Of a stretch of DNA of 64,000 nt, positions 61,465 through 64,000 are shown piece after piece. Within the stretch, counting starts at the first letter, position 1. Each line of letters opens with the position of its first letter. The position numbers and the translations under genes were made by a program. The notes under the pieces were generated by a model. The model was not told the DNA's origin. It worked only from the letters and a program-made list of their open reading frames with translations, and did not search any database. The stretch is from Cupriavidus necator N-1. GTDB taxonomy: Bacteria > Pseudomonadota > Gammaproteobacteria > Burkholderiales > Burkholderiaceae. The DNA lies in assembly GCF_000219215.1 (NCBI RefSeq), contig NC_015726.1:3534001-3598000 (forward strand), read 5' to 3'.

Positions 61465-64000
<2,536 letters not shown>

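Overview
The window reads as the chromosome of a beta-proteobacterium of the order Burkholderiales, most likely Cupriavidus or a close Ralstonia relative. This rests on the high GC content, the system II (ResB/CcsB) cytochrome c biogenesis genes, the order of the str, S10, spc, alpha and rif ribosomal clusters, and the protein sequences. No species is claimed; all identifications are by eye. LEFT PART (1-17.3 kb): housekeeping and envelope genes. These are the transpeptidase end of PBP1A, cyaY, a small lipoprotein of LptM type, lysA, the MsrP/MsrQ methionine sulfoxide repair pair, a lipoprotein with an ECF sigma and anti-sigma factor, ccsB-resB, a di-haem c4-type cytochrome, engB, hemB, a CorA-type transporter, dsbD and cutA. 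Between engB and hemB, on the minus strand, lies a four-hairpin candidate small RNA with an anti-Shine-Dalgarno loop and its own terminator. MIDDLE PART (17.3-31.7 kb): minus-strand ribosomal protein superoperon, read from high to low coordinates: rplC-D-W-B-rpsS-rplV-rpsC-rplP-rpmC-rpsQ, then rplN-X-E-rpsN-rpsH-rplF-rplR-rpsE-rpmD-rplO-secY-infA-rpmJ, then rpsM-rpsK-rpsD-rpoA-rplQ. A consensus promoter lies before rplN. The rpsK-rpsD gap holds an intrinsic terminator. ISLAND (31.7-39.2 kb): rplC, expected directly after rpsJ, is separated from it by about 7.5 kb. The inserted DNA holds a four-gene minus-strand operon (dienelactone-hydrolase/SnoaL fusion, short-chain dehydrogenase, StyA-like flavin monooxygenase, flavin reductase), a divergent AraC-type regulator, and a decayed tannase/feruloyl esterase pseudogene. 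The gene set and order resemble the iif/ind indole-oxidation clusters that convert indole toward anthranilate. A terminator after rpsJ and a strong new promoter with a structured leader before rplC show that the ribosomal operon has been split into two transcription units. RIGHT PART (39.2-64 kb): all on the minus strand. rpsL-rpsG-fusA-tufA-rpsJ is followed (going right) by recQ, then rpoC-rpoB-rplL-rplJ-rplA-rplK-nusG-secE, tRNA-Trp, a second tuf gene, tRNA-Thr, tRNA-Gly, tRNA-Tyr, and the 5S and partial 23S genes of an rRNA operon cut by the window end. The tRNA-tufB-secE unit has a near-perfect sigma-70 promoter. Together the right two thirds form the main translation and transcription gene block of the chromosome, with a catabolic module set into it.
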